The translations under genes were made by a program, and so were the position numbers. Source: Nonomuraea terrae (GTDB lineage Bacteria > Actinomycetota > Actinomycetes > Streptosporangiales > Streptosporangiaceae). Taken from it: DNA of 64,000 bases. This document shows, in pieces, positions 39,120 through 46,987 of this stretch. The stretch is taken from the NCBI RefSeq assembly GCF_004348995.1, contig NZ_SMKQ01000006.1, positions 52,634-116,633 on the forward strand, read 5' to 3'. Positions within the stretch are counted from its first letter, which is position 1; every line of letters starts with the position of its first letter. The notes under the pieces were generated by a model. That model saw only the letters and a list, made by a program, of their open reading frames with translations. It was not told where the DNA came from and ran no database searches.

Positions 39120-40312
39120 TAGCCCAGTATGCCCACCCCGAGCAGGCACGCGTCGTCTTCCGGGTTGGGGCCGCCGATGTCGGCGAGCAGGCGGTCGAGC
39201 CCGCCGTCGAGGTCCTCGCCCCGGATCCGGCGGGCGGCGGCCAGAGCCAGCGCGAGACCGGCCTCGATGTCGCGGGTGCGCCGCTCGACCAGCCCGTCGG
39301 TGAACATCAGCAGCACGTCGCCGGGCAGCAACCGCGTCGTGGCCAGCTCGTACGGCCGCCCGGAGACGGCGCCGAGCAGCACGCCGCGCGGCTGGCCGAG
39401 ATGGGCGGCCGCGCCGTCGCGCACCAGGATGGGCGCCAGGTTGCCGGCCTGGGCCCAGGCGAACACCCGGGTCTCCGGGTCGAGGTGGCCGATGACGGCC
39501 GTGGCGGTGGTGTCGGTGAGCTGGTGCAGGACGAGCTCGTTCAGCCAGTCGAGCAGTCGGTTGGCGGCCTGCCCGGTCATGGCCAGGCCCACCAGGGCGT
39601 GGCGCAGCTGGGCCATGCGGGCGATCGCGGGCAGGCCGTGGCCGGAGACGTCGCCGATGGCCAGCAGCAGGCGGCCGTCGGCGGCCTGGGCGGCCTCGAA
39701 CCAGTCGCCGCCGAGGTTCGCGGTCTTCTCCGCGGGCACGTAGCGCACCGCGATGCCGGTGTTCGGCAGGTCGAGGCAGCCGGCGGGCGCGGGCAGGATG
39801 GCCTCGCGCAGGGCGAGCATGACGTGGCGTTCCTCGGCCGCCTGCTCGCGGGCCTCCAGAAGCTGGCGGCGCGACTCCGAGACCATGCGCTCGGCGCGGC
39901 GGCGGCCGGTGATGTCCTGGATGACGCCGTGCATGCCGACCGGGCCCCCCGGGCCGGCCAGCGGCTCCAGCACCACCCGTAGGTCGCGCAGGTCTCCGGG
40001 GCGGCGCCGGATGCGGAACTCCGCCTGCACCTGCTCCTCTCCCTGCAGCACCGACCAGAGCAGCCGGTCGAGCGTGGCCGCGTCGCCGGGCTCGACGTGC
40101 TCGGCCAGGTCGGGCAAGGCGATCGGGCCCTGGCCCGGGTCGCGACCGAAGATGGCGTACACCTGCTCCGACCAGGTGGTCTCGCCGGTGTGCAGGTGCC
40201 ACTCCGCCCAGCCCATGTTGCCGAGCCGTTGGGCGTGCGCCAGCCGTACGGCGAGCATCTCGGCGTCGGTCTCGGCCCCGAGCAGCCCCGCCGCGCCAAT
40301 GACGTCGACCAT
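39119..40312 (-). CDS. PAS-domain SpoIIE-type PP2C phosphatase
   Basis: A 397-residue signalling phosphatase. Residues about 20-140 form a PAS/PAC sensor (WAEWHLHTGETTWSEQVYAI, ending GVIQDITGRRRAE), a short coiled linker follows, and residues about 180-395 are a SpoIIE/RsbU-like PP2C domain with metal-binding GGDWFEA, GDVSGHG, MFTDGLVERR and EDDACLLG. These enzymes dephosphorylate anti-anti-sigma factors; no anti-sigma partner adjoins. It is translationally coupled to the exonuclease. Confidence 0.87.
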   Translation of the reverse strand: MVDVIGAAGLLGAETDAEMLAVRLAHAQRLGNMGWAEWHLHTGETTWSEQVYAIFGRDPGQGPIALPDLAEHVEPGDAATLDRLLWSVLQGEEQVQAEFRIRRRPGDLRDLRVVLEPLAGPGGPVGMHGVIQDITGRRRAERMVSESRRQLLEAREQAAEERHVMLALREAILPAPAGCLDLPNTGIAVRYVPAEKTANLGGDWFEAAQAADGRLLLAIGDVSGHGLPAIARMAQLRHALVGLAMTGQAANRLLDWLNELVLHQLTDTTATAVIGHLDPETRVFAWAQAGNLAPILVRDGAAAHLGQPRGVLLGAVSGRPYELATTRLLPGDVLLMFTDGLVERRTRDIEAGLALALAAARRIRGEDLDGGLDRLLADIGGPNPEDDACLLGVGILG

Positions 40313-40454
40313 GTCTCACTCTCAAAGCGCAGTGGAACTGGACAATTGGCCCCACAATACGTGGTCGATGATGTGCGGAGCGTGGTGATGGGCGGCCGTG
40401 TTGTGAGTCCTTTTCGCGGATTTTAGGCGGCGCGATTACGAGTAGATTGAGCCT

Positions 40455-41564
40455 GTGACGTCCTCAGACCTGTATCCCGTGTCCCGTCTGGCCGCCGTGC
40501 AGGAGGCCACCGCCAAGGCCGGCCTCGACGCCCTGCTGCTGACGCCCGGTCCCGACCTTCGCTACGTCAGCGGTTACGACGCCAAGCAGCTGGAGCGGCT
40601 GACGTGCCTCGTGGTGCCCGCCTCCGGCGAGGCGTACATGATGGTGCCCCGGCTGGAGCTGCCCGCCGCGCAGGCCTCGCCGGCCTCCCGTCTGGGGCTG
40701 GAGTTCGTGGCGTGGGACGAGACCGACGACCCGTACGCGATCGCCGCGGCGCGGCTGGGCAGGGCGGCCAAGGTCGGCCTGGCCGACCGCATGTGGGCGA
40801 TGGCGTCGCTGCGCTTCCGCGACGCCCTGCCGGGCGCCGAGCAGGTGCTGGCCGGCAGCGTGCTGCGCGAGCTGCGCATGCGCAAGTCGCCCGCCGAGGT
40901 GGCCGCGTTGCGCGAGGCGGGGGAGGCGATCGACTCCGTGCACCGGCGGGTGCCGGAGTTCCTGCGGGCCGGGCGCACCGAGCGGGAGGTGGCCCGCGAC
41001 ATCGCCGAGGCGATCCTGGCCTCCGGGCACGCCGCCGCCGACTTCGTGATCGTCGCCTCCGGGCCCAACGGCGCGAGCCCGCACCACGACGTCTCCGACC
41101 GCGTCATCCAGGCCGGTGAGCCGGTCGTGGTCGACATCGGCGGCCACCTGCCCAACGGCTACTGCTCCGACTCCACGCGCACCTACAGCGTGGGCGAGCC
41201 GCCCGCGGAGTTCACCGCGTACTACGAGGTGCTGCACCGTGCCCAGGAGGCCTCCTGCGCGGCCGTGCGGCCGGGGGTGTCCTGCGAGTCGATCGACGCC
41301 GCCGCGCGCGACGTCATCGCCGAGGCCGGGTACGGCGAGTACTTCATCCACCGCACCGGCCACGGCATCGGCATCGAGGGGCACGAGGACCCGTACATCG
41401 TGGCGGGCAACGGCGAGCCGCTGGAGGCCGGGTTCGCGTTCTCGGTGGAGCCGGGCATCTACCTGGCCGGCCGGCACGGCGCCCGCATCGAGGACATCGT
41501 CGTGTGCACCGAGGACGGCGTCGAGCGCCTCAACAACACCACGCGCGAGCTGGTGGTCATCTGA
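40455..41564 (+). CDS. M24-family aminopeptidase P/Xaa-Pro dipeptidase
   Basis: A 369-residue metallopeptidase. Residues about 1-130 are the creatinase-type N-terminal domain; residues about 140-365 form the pita-bread catalytic domain with the metal ligands in VVDIGGH, CSDSTRTY, HRTGHGIGIEGHEDPY, VEPGIYL and GARIEDIV. It should remove N-terminal residues preceding Pro or cleave Xaa-Pro dipeptides in the cytosol. The GTG is leaderless-like: TAGATT (40443-40448) ends 6 nt upstream. Its last 8 bp overlap the convergent HD-domain gene. Confidence 0.9.
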   Translation: MTSSDLYPVSRLAAVQEATAKAGLDALLLTPGPDLRYVSGYDAKQLERLTCLVVPASGEAYMMVPRLELPAAQASPASRLGLEFVAWDETDDPYAIAAARLGRAAKVGLADRMWAMASLRFRDALPGAEQVLAGSVLRELRMRKSPAEVAALREAGEAIDSVHRRVPEFLRAGRTEREVARDIAEAILASGHAAADFVIVASGPNGASPHHDVSDRVIQAGEPVVVDIGGHLPNGYCSDSTRTYSVGEPPAEFTAYYEVLHRAQEASCAAVRPGVSCESIDAAARDVIAEAGYGEYFIHRTGHGIGIEGHEDPYIVAGNGEPLEAGFAFSVEPGIYLAGRHGARIEDIVVCTEDGVERLNNTTRELVVI

Positions 41565-42174
41565 CGGGATAGCCGTTCTGGAAGGCGAGCCGGGCGTCGG
41601 CGCGGCCGGCGATGCCGGTGAGCAGGTCGTCCAACTCCATGAACACCTGCCAGGCCGGGGCAGCGCCGGCTTCAGGGCCGGCTTCAGGGCCGGCTTCAGG
41701 GCCGGCTTCACGGCCGGCCAGCCGGTCGACGACCAGCCGCTCCAGGCCGGGCTCGCGCTTCGCCTTCCACACCTTGTCGGCCAGACTGACCAGGTGGTCC
41801 TCGAACGTCGCGTCCGGCTCGGTCCACGCGGCGTGGGTGCGGGCGAAGCGGGCCAGCCGTTCCGGGACGCCCCGGGCCAGCAGGAGGCGGTGGCCGGCGC
41901 GTTCGTGCGCCGAGCCGGGGCGGGTCAGCTCGCCCGGGTGCAGGCACTTGCCGATGTCGTGGGTGGCGGCGCCGTAGCGCACGGCGTCGCCGTCCACGGC
42001 GGCCTCCGGATGGCGGGCCGTCAGCCAGGTGAGGATCTCGCAGGCGGCGTCGTGGACGGCGCGCAGGTGGGCCGCCAGGCGGGGCGGGGCGTCCAGGTCG
42101 CGCAGCAGTCCGGCCGCCTCGGGCGGGAGCGGGCGCAGGGGCGGGTCGGTGAGGGCGCGCTGGAGGGCTGTCAC
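41557..42174 (-). CDS. HD-domain protein
   Basis: A 205-residue metal-dependent phosphohydrolase-like protein. The HD motif is in ATHDIGKCLHPGEL with an upstream His in LRAVHDAACEI and a downstream Asp in HLVSLADKVWKA, the usual H...HD...D set. The substrate is unknown. Near the C-terminus a GPEA unit is repeated three times, encoded by a 12-bp tandem repeat (41665-41710). The GTG start looks leaderless (TAGGGT 6 nt upstream). It is divergent from the PP2C-like gene with only 35 bp between starts. Confidence 0.8.
   Translation of the reverse strand: MTALQRALTDPPLRPLPPEAAGLLRDLDAPPRLAAHLRAVHDAACEILTWLTARHPEAAVDGDAVRYGAATHDIGKCLHPGELTRPGSAHERAGHRLLLARGVPERLARFARTHAAWTEPDATFEDHLVSLADKVWKAKREPGLERLVVDRLAGREAGPEAGPEAGPEAGAAPAWQVFMELDDLLTGIAGRADARLAFQNGYPVR
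41665..41710. repeat. 12-bp tandem repeat within the HD gene
   Basis: Three full copies and one partial copy of GCCGGCTTCAGG. In frame on the minus strand each unit encodes four residues (GPEA), so copy-number change would alter the protein length without breaking the frame. Confidence 0.8.
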
Positions 42175-42209
42175 GCCGCCACCCTAGGCGCCGTGGCAGA
42201 GTCGCTGTC

Positions 42210-43001
42210 ATGTTCGCGGAGATCACGTACGCCACCCGGCCCGGGTCCGGGCGGCCCAACGAGGACCTGGTGGTAGCCGGGCCGTCCTGGATCGTCGTGC
42301 TCGACGGGGCCACGGCGGCCGGCGGGGTCGAGTCCGGGTGCGTCCACGACGTCGCGTGGCTCGTGGGGCGGCTCGGGGGCGAGCTGGCGGCCGCGCTGTC
42401 GGTCGGTGACGGCGGGTCGCCGGCGGCGATCCTGGAGGCGGCCATCGAACGCACGGCGCGGGCCCACGCCGGCACCTGCGACCTGGGCAACCCCGACTCG
42501 CCGTCCGCGACCGTGGCCATGGTGCGCGTACGTTCCGGGCGGGTGGAGTACCTCGTGCTGGGCGACTCGCCGGTGGTGCTGGCGTTCGCGGACGGCGGGC
42601 TGCGGGTGGTGGCCGACGACCGGCTGGAACGGCTGCCGGGCGGGCGGCCGTACAGCGTGGAGCTGGTACGCCGGATGCGCAACGCGCCCGGCGGGTTCTG
42701 GGTGGCGGCGGCCCGCCCGGAGGCCGCCCGCGAGGCGGTCACCGGCGAGGTGGACGCCGGCGCGCTGCGCGGTGCCGGAGTCTTCACCGACGGGGTGTCC
42801 CGGCTGGTCGAGTGGTACGGGTGGAGCTGGGCGTCCGTCCTGGCGCTGCTGGCGGAGCGGGGGCCGGCGGCCGTGATCGGCTCCGTGCGCGAGCTGGAGA
42901 CGGCCAGGGGGCCGGTGCAGGGCAAGCCGCACGACGACGCCACGGCCGTCTGGGGCCGCCTCGGCGCGGAGCTGTCGGTCACGGGGAGCGAAACGGACTG
43001 A
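42210..43001 (+). CDS. PP2C-like phosphatase
   Basis: A 263-residue protein with the outline of PP2C Ser/Thr phosphatases: RPNEDLVVAG at the N-terminus, the metal motif VVLDGATAAGG (normally DG-HGG), VEYLVLGDSP, AGVFTDGVSRLVE and the terminal HDDATAVWG. The first metal motif has Thr-Ala where many active members have His-Gly, so activity is not certain. A -10-like CAGAGT lies 7 nt before the ATG. It shares a very short divergent promoter region with the HD-domain gene. Confidence 0.75.
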   Translation: MFAEITYATRPGSGRPNEDLVVAGPSWIVVLDGATAAGGVESGCVHDVAWLVGRLGGELAAALSVGDGGSPAAILEAAIERTARAHAGTCDLGNPDSPSATVAMVRVRSGRVEYLVLGDSPVVLAFADGGLRVVADDRLERLPGGRPYSVELVRRMRNAPGGFWVAAARPEAAREAVTGEVDAGALRGAGVFTDGVSRLVEWYGWSWASVLALLAERGPAAVIGSVRELETARGPVQGKPHDDATAVWGRLGAELSVTGSETD

Positions 43002-43041
43002 TCAGTCACGCTGCTGATACCTTGATCGATAGTACGTGATC

Positions 43042-43098
43042 ATGAAACAATTCCCGCCACAGGTGTATATCCGTTTATGGGGGGTCGTTCGCCCATGA
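43042..43098 (+). CDS. Mini-ORF 1 upstream of the terpene-synthase-like gene
   Basis: An 18-codon ORF, MKQFPPQVYIRLWGVVRP, containing a rare TTA Leu codon and a Trp codon. Its TGA overlaps the ATG of mini-ORF 2 (ATGA). A -10-like TACCTT (43018-43023) lies upstream. Too short for comparison with protein families; supported only by the coupled arrangement. Confidence 0.35.
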   Translation: MKQFPPQVYIRLWGVVRP

Positions 43099-43124
43099 TC
43101 CGCGAGCAGATCGAGCGGCCCTAG
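43095..43124 (+). CDS. Mini-ORF 2 abutting the terpene-synthase-like gene
   Basis: A nine-codon ORF, MIREQIERP, whose TAG stop is directly followed by the ATG of the terpene-synthase-like gene. A run of G about 10 nt upstream could be its ribosome site. The chain mini-ORF 1, mini-ORF 2, main gene suggests reinitiation or leader control. Confidence 0.35.
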   Translation: MIREQIERP

Positions 43125-43988
43125 ATGCCGGACGACGAGCTGGGCGAGGCGTACGCGCTCGGGCGGACGTGCGCGCTGGCCGCCGAGTGCGGCAGGGACC
43201 TGCGGCGCTGCGCCCAGATGTACGGCGGGCTGTTCCCCGTGGCGGCCTTCCGCAGCGACTTCTTCACCGCCCTCACGCTGGCCTCCGCTTTCAGCGCCCC
43301 CTGGGCCGCCGCCGACCGCCTGAAGATCCTCAACCGGACCGCCCTGTGGGTCGCCGCCCTCGACCGGCTGGTCGACCACACGGCCACCACCCGGGAGCAG
43401 GTCAACCGGCTGACCCGCGAGTGCCTGTCGGTCGCGGACGGGGCGGTGCCGCGCTCGGCGATCACCCGTTTCCTCGCCGACCTGCGCGACGAGCTGGCCA
43501 CCGTCAAGGCCTTCCACGACCTGCGGGGGCTCTGGCGCGACCAGCTCGCCCGGACGCTGGCGGGCATGGCCAGGGCGTGGGTGTGGCGCGACACGGGCGC
43601 CCTGCCGACGCTGGACCGCTTCCTGGAGAACGCGGACAGCCGGGGATCGTGCTTCGTGGACGTCTCGCACTGGATCTACACCGCCGACGACTGGGCCAGG
43701 GCCCACCTGGACGAGCTGCGCGCCGTCAGCGGCCACGTGCAGCGCTACCTGCTCCTGCTCGGCGACGTGGCCTCCTATCGCAGGGACGTCAGCTGGGGCG
43801 ACCTGAACGTGCTGGCGCTGGGCGTGAGCCGCGGCGAGGTGACCGCGGAGATGGAGCGGCTGGCCCGCGAGGCGGACGCCCTCGTCGGGCAGATCCGCGA
43901 GCACAGCCCTCGGACGGCCGCCTACTTGCAGCGGCAGATGGGGTTCAGTGCCGGGTTCACCGGAATTTCCGGTTTGCGGTGGTCCTAG
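43125..43988 (+). CDS. Class-I terpene-synthase-like protein with degenerate metal motifs
   Basis: A 287-residue, all-helical protein with the layout of bacterial class-I terpene cyclases. Where the Asp-rich DDxxD motif belongs (residues 80-84) it reads DRLVD; the diphosphate-sensor Arg is Arg173 (FLENADSRGS); the NSE-triad position (213-221) reads GDVASYRRD instead of NDxxSxxxE, followed by the family-typical SWGDLNVLALG. The C-terminal RY is absent. No prenyl-diphosphate synthase, P450 or other terpene gene adjoins. It may be a cyclase with unusual metal binding, a non-catalytic relative, or a new subfamily. The ATG directly abuts the stop of a mini-ORF. Confidence 0.62.
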   Translation: MPDDELGEAYALGRTCALAAECGRDLRRCAQMYGGLFPVAAFRSDFFTALTLASAFSAPWAAADRLKILNRTALWVAALDRLVDHTATTREQVNRLTRECLSVADGAVPRSAITRFLADLRDELATVKAFHDLRGLWRDQLARTLAGMARAWVWRDTGALPTLDRFLENADSRGSCFVDVSHWIYTADDWARAHLDELRAVSGHVQRYLLLLGDVASYRRDVSWGDLNVLALGVSRGEVTAEMERLAREADALVGQIREHSPRTAAYLQRQMGFSAGFTGISGLRWS

Positions 43989-44058
43989 CTTGACAGGCTC
44001 TCTTGACTTTTAACTTCTTGGTACGTTCAACTGCCACGCTTAAACCGACAAATAGGGA

Positions 44059-44114
44059 CATTTCATTCTTGTAAAGAAATGCGGCTTGAGTGGGAAATGT
44101 GGCGTTGCTAGGGT
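44059..44114 (+). promoter_or_regulatory. Promoter and inverted repeat upstream of the Cvn-type GTPase gene
   Basis: CATTTC (44059-44064) and GAAATG (44076-44081) form an inverted repeat immediately upstream of TTGAGT (44086-44091), a 17-bp spacer and TAGGGT (44109-44114). The region is markedly AT-richer than its surroundings. A GTG lies 6 nt after the -10 box. Confidence 0.5.
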
Positions 44115-44120
44115 GTCTCG

Positions 44121-44165
44121 GTGCCAGGCAAGTGGATCTCGACGCGCCTTGACACGTACCACTGA
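44121..44165 (+). CDS. Possible leaderless 14-codon ORF
   Basis: GTG at 44121 lies exactly 6 nt after the TAGGGT box and opens MPGKWISTRLDTYH before TGA. Distance and box match the leaderless starts of established genes in this window. It may be a leader peptide for the GTPase gene, or a coincidence. Confidence 0.3.
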   Translation: MPGKWISTRLDTYH

Positions 44166-44221
44166 CCACGGCACCTCAGGGGTGGGGTTGTACATGCGCG
44201 GAAATGTACGGGCGGTGCTGA

Positions 44222-44815
44222 ATGGAATTCGGTCGTCATGACCGTTGGCGGCTGCCGACCGCCATCAAAGTCTTGATCGCGGGAGGGTTCGGCGCCGGCA
44301 AGACCACCATGGTGGGCGCGGTCTCCGAGACCCGTCCCCTGCGCACGGAGGAGGCTCTGACCCAGGCCGGCGCCCAGGTCGACGACCTGTCCGGAGTCGA
44401 GCGGAAGCTCGCCACCACCGTGGCCATGGACTTCGGCCGCATCACGCTGCGCAACGACTACATGCTGTACCTGTTCGGCACCCCGGGCCAGGAGCGCTTC
44501 TGGTTCGTCTGGGACGAGCTGGCGCTGGGCGCGCTCGGCGCCGTCGTGCTGGCCGACACCCGCCGCCTGGAAGACTGCTTCCCGTCGGTCGACTACTTCG
44601 AGAAGCGTGACCAGCCGTTCATCGTGGCGCTCAACTGCTTCGAGGGCAGCGACCCGTTCACGGTCGGGCAGGTGCGCTCGGCGCTCGGCCTGGAGCCCGG
44701 CATCCCTGTCGTGCGCTGCGACGCCCGCCGCCGCGACTCCGGCAGAGAGGTGCTCATCACGCTGATGGAGCACGCGATGCGCAGGGGCGTCGCCCCGGTC
44801 GGGACCATGTCATGA
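44222..44815 (+). CDS. CvnD-type small GTPase (orphan)
   Basis: A 197-residue Ras-like GTP-binding protein of the kind found as the fourth gene (CvnD) of actinobacterial conservons. Motifs: P-loop GGFGAGKTT (residues about 21-29), a G3 equivalent LFGTPGQERFWF, and NCFEGSDPF in place of NKxD. Conservons normally also encode a sensor kinase, a roadblock protein and a DUF742 protein, none of which are present. An inverted repeat (GTACAT at 44190-44195, ATGTAC at 44204-44209) lies just upstream. Without partners its signalling role is open. Confidence 0.82.
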   Translation: MEFGRHDRWRLPTAIKVLIAGGFGAGKTTMVGAVSETRPLRTEEALTQAGAQVDDLSGVERKLATTVAMDFGRITLRNDYMLYLFGTPGQERFWFVWDELALGALGAVVLADTRRLEDCFPSVDYFEKRDQPFIVALNCFEGSDPFTVGQVRSALGLEPGIPVVRCDARRRDSGREVLITLMEHAMRRGVAPVGTMS

Positions 44816-44838
44816 CCATGACCGGCTACCTTTGACCG

Positions 44839-45330
44839 ATGGAGGAGATCGACCGCCGGATCGTCACGCTGCTGGCCCGCGACGGCCGCATGAGCTTCAC
44901 CGACCTGGCCAGGGAGACCGGGCTGTCGGTGTCGGCCGTCCACCAGCGCGTACGCCGCCTGGAGAAGCGCGGAGTCGTCCGCGGCTACGCCGCGATCATC
45001 GACCACGACGCGGTGGGGCTGCCACTGACCGCGTTCGTGTCCATCAAGCCGATCGACCCCGCGGCGCCCGACGACGCCCCGGAACGGCTGGCGCACCTGT
45101 CGGCGATCGAGGCCTGCCACAGCGTGGCCGGCGACGAGAGCTACATCCTCAAGGTGCGCGTGGCCTCGCCGGTGGCGCTGGAGGACCTGCTGCAGCAGAT
45201 CAGGGCCTCCGCCAACGTCTCGACCCGCACGACCGTCGTGCTGAGCACCCCGTACGAGCACCGCGCCCCTGAGCTGGCCCCCTCCGAGGAGGCCGGCGAG
45301 CCGGAGGCCCGGCAGGACGGCATCGCCTGA
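44839..45330 (+). CDS. Lrp/AsnC-family regulator
   Basis: A 163-residue feast/famine regulator. Residues about 3-50 are an AsnC helix-turn-helix (DRRIVTLLARDGRMSFTDLA, then ETGLSVSAVHQRVRRLE); residues about 65-140 are the RAM ligand-binding domain (CHSVAGDESYILKVRV). The tail is acidic and Pro/Glu-rich. The ATG looks leaderless, with TACCTT (44827-44832) 6 nt upstream, despite lying only 23 bp after the GTPase gene. Amino-acid-responsive control is usual for the family; targets are unknown. Confidence 0.88.
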   Translation: MEEIDRRIVTLLARDGRMSFTDLARETGLSVSAVHQRVRRLEKRGVVRGYAAIIDHDAVGLPLTAFVSIKPIDPAAPDDAPERLAHLSAIEACHSVAGDESYILKVRVASPVALEDLLQQIRASANVSTRTTVVLSTPYEHRAPELAPSEEAGEPEARQDGIA

Positions 45331-45437
45331 CCGGGCCCCGAGGGTGATCAGGTCCGGCGTGCACGACCCGTAAGGGCCCGGAGCCGGTCCACGCGGCCGA
45401 GTCGACCTTGTAGACCAGGACGCCGGATGAGGGGGTC

Positions 45438-45600
45438 GTGCTCGGCTACCTGCTCCTCGCGGCCGTGCTGTCCCACGTCCTGTGGAACGGCGACCCCAGC
45501 GGCCGTGGCGGGGTGCGCCGACGCTGACCGGCGCGGCGTTCCTCCTGGACGGCCGTCGCCCTGGTCGTGGCCTGGGCGTGGTCTGCGTGCCTAGGACTCC
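45438..45600 (+). pseudogene. Degenerate membrane-protein remnant
   Basis: A conceptual fragment VLGYLLLAAVLSHVLWNGD is followed by stops, and a second hydrophobic fragment (AVALVVAWAWSACLG) appears in another frame. This looks like the eroded end of a membrane protein. No start, ribosome site or full domain remains, so the parent family is not identified. Confidence 0.25.
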
Positions 45601-46778
45601 TCACGCGGGGACCGGCGAGCCGAACACCTCCTCCCGCACGGCGTCCAGTGCGACACTGAGGGCCCCGGCGAGGACGGGATTGCCGCCGACGGCGGACAGC
45701 CGGACCGGCGGCCGCGGGATGGTGAGCGCGTGCAGCTCCTCCTCGACCAGCCGGCGCAGCAGCTCCCCGCCCGCCAGCGGGACGCCGCCGGTCAGCACGA
45801 TCAGCGCGGGATCGACGACCGAGGTGATCGCGGCCAGCCCCACGGCCAGCCGGGCGGCCACGTCCCGCAACCCCGCCAGCGACCTGCCCTCGGCCTCCCG
45901 TGCGGCGTTGGCGACGGCCTGGCGGAAGTCCGCGCCCGGCACGCCGTACGAGCGCAGCACCGCCAGCACCGCGGCCCCGCCGGTCAGCGCCTGCAGGCCA
46001 TGGCGGCCGTAACGGCCGGTCTCGCGGGCCGTCGGCGCGCCAGGGGCGGGCATGTAGCCGACCTCGCCCGCGCCGCCGGTCGCGCCCCGGTGCATCCGCC
46101 CGCCCAGCACGATCGCCGAGCCGATGCCCTGGTCGGCCCAGAGCAGCACGAAGTCCGCCCGGCCGCGGGCGGCGCCGTGCGCCCGCTCGGCCACGGCGGC
46201 GAGGTTGACGTCGTTCTCCACGTCCACCGGGACGCCGAGCCCCGCGCTCAGCGCCGGAACCAGGCCGGGGATCTGCCAGCCGGGCACGTCCTCGGCGGCG
46301 GCGTACCCAGGGCGCCGGTAGAGGGGTCGATCGCGGCCTGCACGCCGATCACGACGCGGCGCAGGCGGTCCGGCGGGCGGGCGCCGCGCAGGGCCGCGGC
46401 GAGCCGGTCGACCAGCGTGCCCCGTGGCGGATGCGGGGTGGGCAGCGTGTGCTCGCCGACGACCGTGCCGGTGATGTCGGCCACCCGGGCCTCGATGCGG
46501 CCGGGGGTGACGTCGAGCGCGCCGGCGTAGGCCGCCGCCGGGTTGATCCGGTAGACCTCCGCCGTACGGCCAGGCAGGCCCTCCCGCACGCCGTCGAGCA
46601 CCACCAGCCCGGCCGACCGCAGCCGGAGCAGCAGCTGGGACGCCGTCGGCTTGGACAGCCCCGTGAGTGCGCCGATCTCGGGACGGGTCAGGGGGCCGCG
46701 TTCGAGCAGGGCCCGCAGGGCGGCGCGATCATTGATGGCGCGTAGCAGACTGGGGGTCCCCGGAACCGGTACGGTCAC
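45601..46778 (-). pseudogene. ROK-family repressor gene with a frameshift
   Basis: An NagC/XylR-like ROK regulator. From GTG at 46778 the N-terminal helix-turn-helix (LTRPEIGALTGLSKPTASQL) and the first half of the sugar-kinase-like fold (VIGVQAAIDPSTGALG) are intact. The frame is then lost near 46305-46309, where one base appears to be missing. The second half continues in another frame from PGWQIPGLVPAL through DVENDVNLAA to the stop at 45601. The usual zinc-binding Cys cluster is not obvious. Either the gene is recently inactivated or the base was missed in sequencing. A perfect palindrome lies 21 bp upstream. Confidence 0.75.
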
Positions 46779-46799
46779 GGCGTCTCTCTGTCGGGTCAG

Positions 46800-46820
46800 T
46801 ATGAGGAAACTTTCCTCATA
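46800..46820. promoter_or_regulatory. ROK-type operator palindrome
   Basis: A perfect palindrome, TATGAGGAAA-C-TTTCCTCATA, lying just upstream of the ROK gene. The core AGGAAA-N-TTTCCT resembles sites of actinobacterial sugar-responsive repressors. Autoregulation by the neighbouring ROK protein is inferred. Confidence 0.65.
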
Positions 46821-46987
46821 CGGGAGACGACCATAAAAAGATCCGTGCGGGCCGGTCAAGGGGTGCGAGCGCTCGTCCGGAAAGGGGAAAGTGATGGGAG
46901 TGCCGCGACGGGCATGCTAATGTCATCGTTTGTCGTAACAACAAGCAGAATGGCCCGGAGTGTCCCATTAACCACATTAATGGTCAG

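Noticed and set aside
46859..46987. Rifamycin-associated element upstream of the HelD-like helicase
   Set aside because: I looked for the GC-rich palindrome typical of this element before rifamycin-inducible genes and did not find it.
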